NCBI GenBank assembly: GCA_013407085.1
Contig: JACCGJ010012831.1
Span: 1 to 64,000 of the forward strand
Reading direction: 5' to 3'
DNA length: 64,000 bases
Source of the DNA: Atriophallophorus winterbourni
Taxonomy: Eukaryota > Platyhelminthes > Trematoda > Plagiorchiida > Microphallidae
Below, one piece after another: positions 11,230-22,655 of this stretch. Both the position numbers and the translations under genes were made by a program. Under the pieces are notes generated by a model. The model saw nothing but the letters and a program-made list of their open reading frames with translations, searched no databases and was not told the DNA's origin. The number at the start of each line of letters is the position of its first letter. Within the stretch, counting starts at the first letter, position 1.

Positions 11230-11307
11230 AGTTGAAAATAGCTAAATAGGTGAGGAGAAACATTAGTGCGTTCCAAAGACGACATGAGGATCATACCAAC
11301 TATTCCC

Positions 11308-13446
11308 TTACGGATAAAAATCAGGAAATAATGAAGGCCACACAGAGCCAAGTCTATTTTTCAACCCCCCTACCGAAGTAGAACAAACAACTTCTTTAGG
11401 AAGTCGATTCCAGTAATTTTTCACCCTCTCACTAGAGAAGAACTTACGAACATTTGACCTGACATATCGCTTGGTCAGTTTTAATGGGTGGCCTCGAGTA
11501 CCCACACCTGGTGCCAGAGCGTACAATTTACTGGGATGAATAGTACTGAAACCTGACATGATTTTGAAGGTTTCAATCAGGTCCCCACGAAGCCTTCTCC
11601 TTTTTAGTGAGAAGAGCTCTAGACTCAGCAATCGTTCCTGATACGACCTACCCGATTGCCCAACAATCATACGAGTAGCTAAACGCTGAACACCTCCAAG
11701 CTTGGCAATATTTTTTTCCAAATAAGGTGACCATGCTTGAACGCAATACTCGAGATGTGGTCTGACGACCGCTTTGTATAATGGTATGAAAACCTCTGGG
11801 GACCTGCAGGATAAAACTGATCGAAGGCGAAAAAGCTCTCTTCTAGCGCGTTGTGCAGCAGTTGCGCATTGATCAGCCCATTTAAAGTCCCCTGAAACTT
11901 CTATACCTAAGTCACGAACTTTCGGCACCCCATTTATCTCAAGTATACCATCTGGACCAGCAACCTCTAACTTCCTAATGACTTTAGACAAGAGATAGCA
12001 TTTCGTGAAGTTAACTGGTAGATCCCATGTAGCAGACCACTTGATGGCCTTTTTCTATATCCTCAAGAAGATCCTGTTTATCCAGTGATTCAATAATCTT
12101 GACATCATCTGCAAAAATATAGCAGGGACACTTAAGCGACGCTGCCAAATCATCGATGAAAATGAGGAAAAGTAGCGGTCCGAGTACGGAACCCTGTGGG
12201 ACTCCACCAACAACTTTTACTTTCGACGAATACATATTTCCTATCCTGACACGAAAAAATCTATTGCTTATGAATCCCATTATCCATTTCTTCAGAAGAC
12301 CATCGATACCCATATAACCAAGTTTGTCTGCAAGCAATCTGTGGTTTACCGAATCAAAGGCCTTGCAAAAGTCCAAGTAAAAATCTTTAACTTGTTGGAC
12401 TTTATCTAGCCTCATGGTGACCTCGTTCAGAAAACATAAGAGGTTTGTTAGGCACGACTTTCTATTGAAGAAGCTGTGCTGAACAGAGTTAAGCAACGAG
12501 TAATCAACTAGATGGCGACAGATCCTATCCCTAATAAGTTTCTCCGGGATTTTACATAGGATGCTAGTAAGACTTACAGGCCTGTACTTACAAACTGAGG
12601 ATTTACTGCCACCTTTATGTATCGGGATCACATTAGCCAACTTCCAAATACTCGATATATATCCATGTTGCATGGAAGCGTCAAAAATACGACCCACAGG
12701 ATCTGCTAATATTGGCGCCAGGTTCTTTATAATTTGAGGATAAATGTCGTCTGGGCCAGCAGATTTATGTGGGTTAGTTGCTGCAAGAGCAAGTTTAACC
12801 TCATACTCAGTGAAAAATAACTCCTCAAGTGAAATAACGATATCAGGCCTTTTGATGACTGGCATGTTAGGGGATCTATTTGGCGATCAAGCCTCTGAAC
12901 AGACTGGAAATGTTTGAGAAAAGCCGAAGCCTTTTCTGAATCTGAAACTATTTGAGTTCCGTTTTCCTGCTGAAGGTTGCCAATCCAATCGCGCGTTTTG
13001 CCTTTGGATTGGGCATAACTATAGTAACGCTTTAAGCACTGCTTTATGTTGCGTGCCAACCGTGATTCAAAGTCACGTTTTGCTTTGCGTTGGATTCCCA
13101 CAGCCTTATTTATGACCATTTTATACCTTGTCCAGGACCGTTGTGTCTGAGAAGCTTTTTAAGTTTTCCAGGCACTGTCCCTCATTCTAATCACTTGTCG
13201 CATCGCAAATGTCCACCACTGTGGCTTGTTGAGTTGCTTGACGTGCATTAACGGTGCAAACCTATCTTGCAAGGTAGACAGGCAGTGGTGTATAAGCTGC
13301 CAGTTTGTTGCTATATCATCACCTACATATTGAGACAAGATCTTTTTAGCTTCCCCTAAGACGACTTCCCAGTCTACGCGATTGAAATTGCGCTCCAGTT
13401 TAGGAGAAGGTTTTTCATACCTGAGTCTTAGTTGGAATCTGATCAC
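11308..13446 (-). pseudogene. Element C reverse transcriptase
   Basis: Segments 13446-13159, 13119-12727, 12865-12011 and 11991-11308 read as one RT in shifting frames: SAGPDDIYP, YRPVSLTSILCK, FYLDFCKAFDSVNHR, GGVPQGSVLGPLLFLIFIDDL, IFADDVKI, RPHLEYCVQAWSPYLEK, NYWNRLPKEVV. Shifts fall near 13155, 12865 and 12010. Confidence 0.88.
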
Positions 13447-13453
13447 AACGTGA

Positions 13454-13942
13454 TCACTTTTTTCCTAATGGAGTGAGATAATCTACCTGACGAACCATTT
13501 CTTTGCTTGAAGAGATAACGAGATCCAGTATCGAAGGTAAGCAGCCCTGGCGGAATCTTGTGGGCTCATTGACATGTTGACTCATGTCATGCATATAAGT
13601 CCATTCGATGAAGTCCTCAGACATCTTATCAAATGAACAGCACTGGTTCAGCCAAGATATATGTGGTAGGTTAAAATCCTCAACTATTAGAACCTGGGAC
13701 GCAAGCGTGTGCAGCAAACTGAGATTGTCGAACAAATTTTGCAAGTCTTGAGGTTCTGCTTGCGGGCTCATATAAGCGCATGCTATTACAATTGATTGCT
13801 TGTAAGATTGAACGATACATGAGTTAAGTTGGACGTTGTGCGTGCTAAGCCTAATGCTCGATTCTGAAGTTCTAAGACCTAGTCTGAGAAAGATAGCAAC
13901 TCCTTCCCCGTTTAGTTCACCTGGTCTATCACATCTGACCAC
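13454..13942 (-). pseudogene. Element C endonuclease, partial
   Basis: C-terminal two thirds of EN: VRCDRPGE, GVAIFLRLGL, IACAYMSPQ, VLIVEDFNLPHISW (the usual G of GDFN is E here), HVNEPTRFRQGC. The N-terminal part (ETW motif) is missing at the junction with D. Confidence 0.82.
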
Positions 13943-13978
13943 AGAATAACTACTACAAATTAAGTCAGGAATATGGTC

Positions 13979-14265
13979 AGTTCAAGTTGCACAGGGCTGA
14001 AAGTGGCTAAAAGCAAATCACGCGCCTAGATTTCGTTTGACGGTGTGCGGTTGAGCACCCGGCACTTCGATATCGAGTATACAGTTCGTACTTTTCACAC
14101 GTTCTTGTTTCCGAATATCAGGAAAGTAAGGTAGGGTTTCTCTTCACCAGCACGGTGAGAGGTCAGCTATTCAGGAAACAATGCAATAATATGCGTGAAC
14201 AATGTGTGGTGTATGAAATCACTAGCCTAGTTGAGGTAAAGTGAAACACAGTCATAGACGGCGTG
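13979..14265 (-). mobile_element. Element D: CR1-like 3' UTR remnant
   Basis: Contains a short CAGTTCAAG tail (~13978-13990) and the stem-loop at 14144-14158. It is closely similar to 51345-51592 over ~250 bp. No RT coding remains upstream. Confidence 0.65.
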
Positions 14266-14699
14266 CGTTATTTACACTTTTGCCTTCTGTAGAAACCCGA
14301 GAGGGCACATCAACCAATCCGGTGATGCGTGTGTGTGTTCGAAGTGATTTACTACAGAAACCCGAGAAGTTAATGGTAGACATTACGTGCGGCGTATGTA
14401 TTTCTGTCAGCCAATAAGAATTGACAGTCGTACGAGTAAAATTTGAGTGTTATCAGGCGTGAAGGTTTTCCTCGTTTCATGAATAAATGAAATGTTTCGT
14501 TTTTTATCAAAAACACGTTAAACATATAAGATTGACAGGCATACAGTTGATTCCCAATGTGAAACAAACAAGCTATCGCATAGATAGCAATTTTTCTAGA
14601 TGACCTGAAGAGATAGTAAACAACCAATATTAAACTGCCTATCACCAAGCTTCTTTTCCAGAGCTTAGAACATATATATATATATATATATATATATTC

Positions 14700-14731
<32 letters not shown>

Positions 14732-15739
14732 CGGTTGCATTACATGCTAACTGGATTAACTTAACCATGGAACAAGGTAACAATGGTTTATTTCAGTAAA
14801 GAAGCGCACAAGCTTAAAACAACCGCAGGATATTGCGGTGTTCAATAATGCAAGCAATAAGTGAAAAAATACGCGAATGTCATAAGAAGATCAGCCTCAT
14901 GGGATTTAATAATGATGTTCGTGGAGGTAAGAGTCAATCCTGTTTTTAGACACGGTTAAAGATTCAGGGTGTCCGATGCTTCAGAAGTAGCTTCATATGA
15001 AGTGAATGAAAGGTTGCATTTTTCACATCAATATATAAGTTTGCTGATGAAAATCCTTTCAATAGGTAAATGCACAACACCCGACGGTAATGAGTTTCAT
15101 AAGAAAATAAATGCGCACCAGATAAAGGCACCGTCAATTGTGATGGCAATCCGTATTCGTTTGTACTGTAACAATTGTACCGAATGCGCAGTCATATTTT
15201 GTTTCGTTTACACGTTGTTACAGCCAGACGAATTCAAATGGCGTGCACTCCACCTACCTAATCAGCTTAAAAATAAAACGGAACATTTTATTCCCAACTG
15301 TCACACCTTCTCACCTGAAAGCATGAAATGTTTCTAAAATTTGTCGACCGTGAGGGGTCCATTTCAGACGTTCTGTGTTATCTTGGTTGTGAAAACAATG
15401 AATACACTAACGTGTGTGTGTAGTGTAGATCGTGCGGATGGCCTAAGACATGCAATACTTGATAGCGTCGTATTCTTCTAAATCCATGTCTAGATTTCAC
15501 AACATGAGCTTCTAGCTTGTTGTAGCCTATTTTCCACTGTTACTAGCCTCACAGGACATAATCTTACTGTCTCGAAACTGCCAAAAACCAGTTGGGTGCG
15601 CAGGAATGTGAGCAAAACATTACTTTGGTTCATATAATATTGGTTTGAAAGCATTACATTGTTTACTACTTTGTAGCTAACCTTGAGTTATGTTCATGGC
15701 TAGAGCAGAACATCTGTTCTCTTCATCATATTTTGTTAC
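14266..15739. other. Intergenic, no recognised gene
   Basis: No RT or other domain is recognisable on either strand. It holds two (TA)n runs at about 14671-14728 separated by TCTT. The ~120-codon open frame at 14969-15337 has no recognisable motif and is probably chance. Confidence 0.6.
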
Positions 15740-17482
15740 CCAGAACACTCCCTCGAGCTGACTTAGTTTTATCCAGCTGCGACAGAACTGTGGTGACCAT
15801 TTCCTGATTAACCTCCATCGAGCTAAAGGGAGGTGCTCTGCACTCGTTAGTTTCTAAACAGTTACCTGAATCGCGCCGATAAACACTGCGGAAGAATGAA
15901 TGCAACGCATCAGCTTTTTCCAGTGCAGTCAAAGCCGTATTGCCATCGTCCAGCAATAACGTACCTATTTCTTCTCTTAATGATCGCTTGGACTGAACAT
16001 AGCCATGAAAAGCTTTCAAGTTAATCTTTGCTTTTTTGGCAAGTCGGGATTCGAAGTCCCTTCTAGCTTTCCTTTGCAGCGCAACAGCTGAATTTCTGGT
16101 CTGTATATACTGCAGTCTAGATCTGTGAGTTCCACAGAATTTGTAAGCCCTCCAGCTACGGTCACGCATCTAATAGCCTTGCGAATAGACGCGCTCAACC
16201 AGGGTGGTTTTCCTCGCATTCTCACTGGTTGTAGAGGAGAAAAATTATCCTGTAGTTGTAAAAGGTGCCCTTTTATAATATTCCACCTGATTTCTACACT
16301 AGGTTCTAATTCGTCTGGTTCCCAACTTAGATTCATTGCTTTAGTTTGTAGTTGGACGATGTCCATTCGACCAAAGTTGCGGGACATCTTTACTTGAGGA
16401 CTAGGATGCACTAAAGTCCAGTCAAAAAGAATTACAGCGTGGTCGCTCTTGCCTAGTGGCGAAAGGTATTTGATTCCATAAATATCTCTTTCATGAACGA
16501 TAGAACCAAATCTAAAGTTGACGGAGTATGTCCTGTCCTAAACTTTGTATGTTCCCTGACATGATGATAAAAGGCCCCGACATGAAACCAGTCTAGATAT
16601 TGCGACTCAACTGACTCTGGTGAAGAAATTTCAGTACGCCAATCAATGCCCGGGAGATTGAAGTCTCCGACAATTAGTAATGCGTTGCATTGCTCTTTTA
16701 GTACTTCCAATGTGTCCATCAGTAATTGGTCTTCTAATGATGAAGCAGTCGGGTTTTATAAGCACATGCAACTGCCAGTCTTCTCCTAGCGACAGTAATA
16801 ATTACCGATGTTAGTTGGATTGAGTGAGGAGCAATCTTTATCGATGTGCGGAAGATTTTCTTTTATCATAATTGCCACTCCCTATCCCGTAGCACCAGTA
16901 TTCCTATCCTGACGATAGATGGCATACTTAGTTGATACAAATGACGGAACATGATCATCTGGTTTCAACCATGTTTCGGAGATGGCAATTATGTCGACCT
17001 GGTTTTCCAGTGCAGCAAGCTGCAGCTCACCCCATTTAATACGTATACTGCGAGAATTTGTGTACAGTACACGGGTATTTCTATTCTGCACACACTTTAA
17101 TCTAACTTTACTCGGGGTGAGAGAACCGTCGCTGATACCCCATTTTTTGAAACCGGAGAAGTTGATAAGTGGCTAGACTGCCCTTGCAAACGAGCTTGCA
17201 CCGGCCTAATGGCAGTTGTACATCGATTTTCCTCGTTCAGAAGCCTACTGAAAAGCGAGTTTCCCATGCGCTCGTATTCTACTGGCGGGTCATTTTGGAG
17301 TACATCTTCAATGACAACTACCGCAGATGACTCAAACATTTTTTGGTGGCTGAGGTTGATCCCTTTTATGGGAGTTTTCAAGCCAGTCATGGGCGCTTTC
17401 GAACAATTTCCATGAAAATGTGGTTGAGGCCCCTTATCCTGGACAACTTTGAAACGCCCATTTGTGTAGCGTTCAAGTTAAG
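15740..17482 (-). mobile_element. Element E1: CR1-like LINE (second family), decayed
   Basis: Minus strand order: ORF1 C-terminus 17390-17097 (ends LSPRVKLD), EN 17091-16450 (LYTNSRSIRIKWGEL, AISETWLKP, LIVGDFNLPGIDW) and linker/early RT 16411-15740 (PPWLSASIRKAIR, then LDKTKSA). Coding stops at SARGSVLG, as if the SAGPDG block were joined by deletion to GSVLG. ORF1 is cut at 17482 by the tail of the left inverted element. E2 (55.4-58.5 kb) is the paralogue. Confidence 0.8.
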
Positions 17483-18830
17483 CACTTTAATAATAAAAAT
17501 AATATATATATATATCCTTGGAAATCCAAGGCTTGCAATACATGATCAGTTTATCAATATTTGAACAGCAAAAGAAAAATAGTACAGTGCAAGTGACCGA
17601 CGTGAGCGGGATTTTTAAATATTTTTTTTCGTTCAATGAGGGACATGAATATACAGTAGGTACAAAAAAATTTTCAATGTCTAATAGAAAGAAAATTTCA
17701 TTTGAATTATGTCAGGATTTACGAATGGCTAGGATGCAAGAAACAAATGGAGAACAGAAATGGAAGGTAATTATGGAAAAAGTGGTGCGAATTGTAATGA
17801 AGTTGTCATAAAAAATTGATAAATAAATTATATATGCATAAATTTATGTTTTCACGGAAAGGTTGGTTAAAAAGATTGAAAAGGGGACATAAATCCATCG
17901 GAACAATGAAATCTAAGAAATTGTGAGGGATGAGAGAGGGTGTGGCTAATAGCAGGGAGCCCATACGCCCCAATTTGAAATGGGCCTCGCATTGTGTTGC
18001 AATCGAATCTCTACAGCGAAGGCCAAGATTTGGTTTCTGGTGGTATCCTTTTCGTTGACATATATATTTGATGAATGTCAACTCGCCCGATTGGTTCCAC
18101 TTTGATGTACGGATGGCATGGTGGGTACCTTGAAACTCGAGCGAAATCCGTCAGCAATTAAATCAATTCCACGTGACTTCCAATCGCGCGGTTGCCAATG
18201 GTTCCCTGAAAAATCTGAGTGATATCGTTAGAGCTCATAATTAAAAGTGACGGCGGACCTCTTGCAGAGCTATTTATTGGAGCTAAAGCTACCAATCAGA
18301 ATTCAACCAATCAAAATATTCTCTATGAGGGCTGACAGGCCTTGGGTCTGAAGCAAATCAACCAATCAAAAGTTTTGCAGGTTGTAGTGATAATGTTTGC
18401 CAGGCAGTAGGGTGCTGTGCTCCAATACTCATGAAGAATTTTCGACGAATCAAACCAAAATTTGTTCACCAGCCGGATTCTCGTTATCTGCAGGAGAGTA
18501 AATCGCATACGGGAGAAATCTCGGGTGGATAGATTTCGAGACAATTACAGTGATGGTTCGTTATTCGAAGACACTAGAATATAATGAGAGATTTTCTCTT
18601 CACCAGCACGGAGAGGTCATCAAAGTAAAACAGTACATCATTGAAGAAATAAGAATGTACATTAAAAACATACTGCTTTTTGTTTTTTTTACGTTCTTTT
18701 CATTTTTTGGTAGATTTTTAATATTTTGCACGTTAGGATAAAAAAAGAGACATTTCTAGGCCTCATGAGAAATGGAAGACAGTTATATACACAATGGTGT
18801 ATTGAAAATGTTATCGAAGGCAATGTTGAG
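17483..18830 (-). mobile_element. RT-less element, left inverted copy
   Basis: Reverse complement of 19535-20413 over almost its full length. A/T tail 17483-17514, terminal double hairpin 17515-17549 (CTTGGATTTCCAAGG on minus), degenerate CTCACC stem-loop near 18600. It carries ~420 bp (about 17960-18400) missing from the other copy. No RT domain is visible. Inserted into E1 ORF1. Confidence 0.75.
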
Positions 18831-18839
18831 ATTAATTAG

Positions 18840-19470
18840 TGTAAAAGCATTTCTAGGGTCCGGTAAACTGACACTTTGATGGCCATTTATCCAGAGAATA
18901 CTATCTGACCTCATGATATACTAATATATGCAGATATATAAGCAGATAACGGTTAAGGATATGGTCATATTGTAAAAATGATTATAAAACGCACGGGTAC
19001 GATTAAGATGTGTAGCACCATATCTAAAGTCCGGTAAACTGACACTTGAATGGCCAGTTATCCAGAGAATACCATAAGACATCATGATATACTAATATGT
19101 GGAGAAAGATGTGGAGTTAGAAACCTGGGATCCCATGAGAGCATAGAATATCTAGAAAAGAGTTTATCTTCAGGATTTGGGATAGTGAGTGAACGGTAAG
19201 AGTTTTTACAAGTGTTTTAAATTTTCCTGTAGATGTGCACATACGGAAATGTAGAGGAAGAGAATTCCAAAGTTGTGCATATCTAATTAGGAAGAAGTTA
19301 CGTCTAACTTTAGCGCGAGACAAAGGCATATTCAATAGGCTTGTTCGATTACGCAGATCCTTATCGTTTCAATTCAGGTTTATATCGTAAACAAATGTCT
19401 CTAAAAAATAGAAACCTCTAAAAAAATTATTTTTCTGATTAGATATTTATAACGCTGCTGTAGTGTCAGG
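18840..19470 (-). pseudogene. Element O: RT C-terminus and 3' UTR
   Basis: Minus strand 19335-19117 reads VRRNFFLIRYAQLWNSLP, the C-terminal block that ends LINE RTs of these families. It is the displaced continuation of element O (20414-21960), split by the right inverted element. Confidence 0.65.
18858..19100. repeat. Two direct repeats, 171-bp period
   Basis: GTCCGGTAAACTGACAC through ATGATATACTAATAT occurs at 18858-18929 and 19029-19100. It lies in the 3' UTR region of element O. Confidence 0.8.
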
Positions 19471-19534
19471 TTACATAGGGTCTATGCATGTTTCGTCATA
19501 GGTTGGGACTTGCATCACATTTTTCTATTTGTCA

Positions 19535-20413
19535 CATTGCCTTCCATGACATTTTCTATACACCATTATGTATATATCTTATAAATGTCACATTTTTATC
19601 CAAACTTGCAAAACAATAAAATCTACCAAAAAAATAAAAAAAAGTAAAAAAAAAACCTGAAAAACATTATGTTTTTAATGTACATTCTTATTTTTTAAAT
19701 GATGAACTATTTTACTTTGATGACCTCTCACCATGATGGTGAAGAGAATATCTTTCATTATATTCCAGTGTCTTCGAATTCCGAACCATCAGTGAAACTG
19801 GCTCGAAATCTATCCGCCCGAGATTTGTTCCATTTGCGATTCACTCTCCTGCAGATAACGAAAACCCGGCTGGTGAACACATTTTGGCTCGAATCGTCGA
19901 CAATTCTTCAAGAGTATTGTAGTACACAGCGTACCCTACTCCCATTCTTTTAACCACACTCTCTTTCATCCCCTAGAATTTCTTAGATTTTCTTATTCTG
20001 ATGGATTTATGTTCACTTTTCCATCCTTTCAAACAATCTCTCCGTAAAAAAACATAAATTGATACATATATAATTTATTTATCAATTTTTTTATGACAAT
20101 TTATTACAATTCACTTCACATTTTCCATAATTACCTTCCATTTATGTTCTCCATGTTTTCCCATCCTTGCAATTCGTAACTTCTGACAAAATTTAAATGA
20201 ATTCTCATTGTTATTCGACATGAAGATTTTTTTCTTACTTTCTGTATATTCGTTTCCATTATTGAACGGAAAAAAATGTTTAAAAATCCCGCTCACTTCG
20301 GTCATTTGCACCGTTATATTTTTTTCTTTTGCTGTTCCAATTTTGATAAACTGATCATGTATTACATGCCTTGGATATCCAAGAATATATATTATAATTA
20401 TAATTATAATCGC
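19535..20413 (+). mobile_element. RT-less element, right inverted copy
   Basis: Plus-strand copy of the 17483-18830 element. It has an internal CTCACC stem-loop at 19728-19742, a terminal double hairpin at 20353-20385 (CATG..CATG, CTTGGATATCCAAG) and an (ATTATA)n tail at 20386-20412. It interrupts the RT C-terminus of element O. The ~84-codon frame at 19699-19953 has no known motif. Confidence 0.75.
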
Positions 20414-21960
20414 GAAGTGCATGCCAGACTGAAGCTTAACTCTCTGTTGAGTAATGATTCGGAAGAAAAGAAGCAGATTCAGACTAATTCTGCGTAGCCA
20501 TAGTGGTTCGACACTCAGCAAATTACACCTTCCATGATAAAGCAAGGGGTTAGAATAGACCAAAGTTATTCTGGTGAAAGTACGTTGAAGTCTCTCTAAG
20601 AGAAATCAATCACGGCTACCCATGTGGGACTAGATGATATTACAATAATCAAGAATTGACAGGACCTTTGTTTTATATAGCGCAATTTTACTTTCGCGTG
20701 AGAGGAATTTATGGTTAATTGATGCAATTTTTTTGTCGTGCTCTCGTGAGGAGATGTCTTGCTTGCTCATTAAAGTTGAGAGCAGAGAAATATCTAAATC
20801 CGAAGTACATAACTTCTGCAGAAGGAGTTATGGTTGAGCCATTTAATGTTAGTGTGTCACAGGGGATAAGGCAGCGTAATCCCATATACTGTGTATTAGG
20901 AGCCGGATATTCTGATCCGAATTGTGCGTCACAGCTTCAGAGAGATGCAACATCACTGGTAACGGATATCAGAGTGTGTGGCATTGCATTAGGTGGAAAT
21001 GATAGGACGACGTTTATGTCATCAGCAAAGATAAAGAGTTTAGAGTAATTCACAACAATTTGCAGATCATTAACATACATTAGAAAAAGAAGCGAGCCTA
21101 GAACGCTGCCATGATTTACGCGACTTGGAATCGGCTGATTAGGTAGAGTAATATCGTTAACGTTAACTAAAAAAGTACGATCAAACAGGAGAGAAAATAA
21201 CATGCCTAATAAACTCCCATGAATACCTAAATATGATAACTTCAAAAAGATTAGCTTATTGCGAACCTGATCGGAAGCCTTGCTCATGTCTAGGAATACA
21301 ATAATCACTGATAATCCTTGGTCTAGTGAATTGGTTATATGTTCTACATATTCCAACTGGCAGGTTACAAAAGCTTTTGGTTTAGGTAACCATGTCGACT
21401 GATTAGGACGCATCTGAGCCAATGTAGTCCAACAAAGATTTCTTAATTACCTTTTTAAATAACCTAGAGAGAATAGGAGTATGATTAATGGAGAGAGTTC
21501 CGAATTACCAGGTTATAAACTAGGGATAATGACCGAGTGTTTCCAATGAAATGGAAAAATTCTAGATTGGAGAGAATTATTGAAAAAATCAATTAGAGTA
21601 AGAAAAACGTTTAACTGCAGTTGTGTAAGATGGCTGAGAAAAAACCTACACCATCGGGCTTGTTAAATTTTTTACTTCGACGAGAAATATCTTTTCACTT
21701 CTTGTGAAGTCAAAGTTAAGGATTAAATAGTATTTAAGGGAACGTTATTGTTTGCCAATGAATGGTAAATGTTATTATTAAATGATCTACTGAAAAATGA
21801 AGAGAAAGCCTGACTTATTGTGGGCGGGTCAGTAGTAACTACATCCTTATCATCTTTTTCATATATAATTGAAGAAATGTCACGTTCAAATGGGATACAT
21901 CTATTCTTTGTAAGAGAATTCAAGGACACAGTCTTTGAGTCAATGCTTGAAGCCTTTCTT
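20414..21960 (-). pseudogene. Element O reverse transcriptase
   Basis: RT remnant. Linker at 21929-21723, core at 21422-20937 (VIIVFLDMSKASDQV, then GSVLGSLLFLMYVNDL and IFADDINVVLSFPP) and C-terminal part to 20414 (VEPLWLRRI). The PQG before GSVLG is replaced by VNH. Several stops are present. The C-terminus resumes at 19470-19117 beyond the insertion. Confidence 0.8.
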
Positions 21961-21964
21961 TCTT

Positions 21965-22591
21965 GACGCTCTAGAAAGCGATTTTTATTACATGGGAGAG
22001 AATTACAGCTTATGTCGTTGTATAACAGAGAGAAAAGTCAAACTTTTGATTCGCAATAGTAGGGAGTCTAGGGAGAAAAGAATCACGCCTCCCCATGTGG
22101 GAATATATGATATTACAATAATGAAGAATTAACAGGTCATTCATTTTATATAGTGCAATTTTACTTTCACGTAAGAGGAATTTATGGTTAATTAAACCAA
22201 AGTTTTGTCGTGCACACGTGAGGAGATGTCTTGCTTGCTCATTAAAGTTCAGAGAAGAGGAATACCTAAATCCGAGATCCCTAACTTCTGCAGAAGGAGT
22301 TATGGTTGAGCCATTTATTGTAAGTGTGTCACAGGGAATTAAGCAGCGTAATCCCATATAGTGTGTCTAAAGAGCCGAAAATTCTAATCCCCATTGTGCG
22401 CTCCAGCTTGATAGAGATGCAAGATCAGTGTTAAGGGATATCAAAGTTTGTGACATTTCATTAGGTGGAAATGATAGGACGACTTTTATGTCATCAGCGA
22501 AGATAAAGAGTTTAGAGTGGTTCACAACATTTTGCAGATCATTAACATAGATGAGAAAAAGAAGGGGGCCCAGAACGCTGCTCTGAATTAA
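21965..22591 (-). pseudogene. Element P: RT fragment of the O family
   Basis: Reads SSVLGPLLFLIYVNDL, FADDIKVVLSFPPN, then VRDLGFRYSSSLNFNEQ and ALYKMNDLLILHYCNII. It is close to element O (20751-20940 vs 22225-22410 nearly identical). It is truncated at both ends: at the 5' end by the R fragment at 22592, at the 3' end by element O. Confidence 0.78.
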
Positions 22592-22655
22592 AAGAAGCGT
22601 ATCCGTGTCCTGCTGGTTTATAAATTCTACCAAGATCGGACAAGCGCTACTTACA
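22592..22655 (-). mobile_element. Element R fragment 2 (ORF1 region)
   Basis: Homologous to 58152-58225 in E2, contiguous there with the homologue of 24252-24500. The split shows that element L was inserted into R. Confidence 0.7.

Larger units (their letters stand above)
6846..11252 (-). mobile_element. Element B: near full-length CR1-like LINE with PHD-finger ORF1
   Basis: The most complete LINE in the window (~4.4 kb, minus strand): ORF1 with PHD-like finger then RRM-like region (11229-9851), ORF2 with EN then RT (9827-7099), and a 3' UTR. The 3' UTR carries the shared stem-loop at 6990-7006. It abuts element A, and near 6845-6965 it contains a short direct repeat (CATCGATTAT..GCGCG twice, ~115 bp apart). 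About 20 bp of 5' leader precede ORF1 before the junction with C at ~11252. No (TTCAG)n tail remains. Confidence 0.85.
11253..13978 (-). mobile_element. Element C: 5'-truncated CR1-like LINE
   Basis: Closest relative of element A. Its 3' UTR stops after one arm of the stem-loop (GGTGAGGAG at 11252-11260), where element B's leader begins. Its 5' end lies inside the EN domain at ~13978 and directly abuts the tail of D. ORF2 is split by at least four frameshifts. Confidence 0.85.

Noticed and set aside
14671..14728. AT-rich stretch as replication origin or promoter
   Set aside because: It is a plain dinucleotide repeat with no supporting sites.
14370..14783. 137-codon minus-strand frame with repeated Ile-Tyr
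   Set aside because: Most of it is translation of the (TA)n microsatellite.
15030..15065. Hammerhead-ribozyme-like CTGATGA..GAAA
   Set aside because: Only a CTGATGAAAA match; no flanking helices could be drawn.
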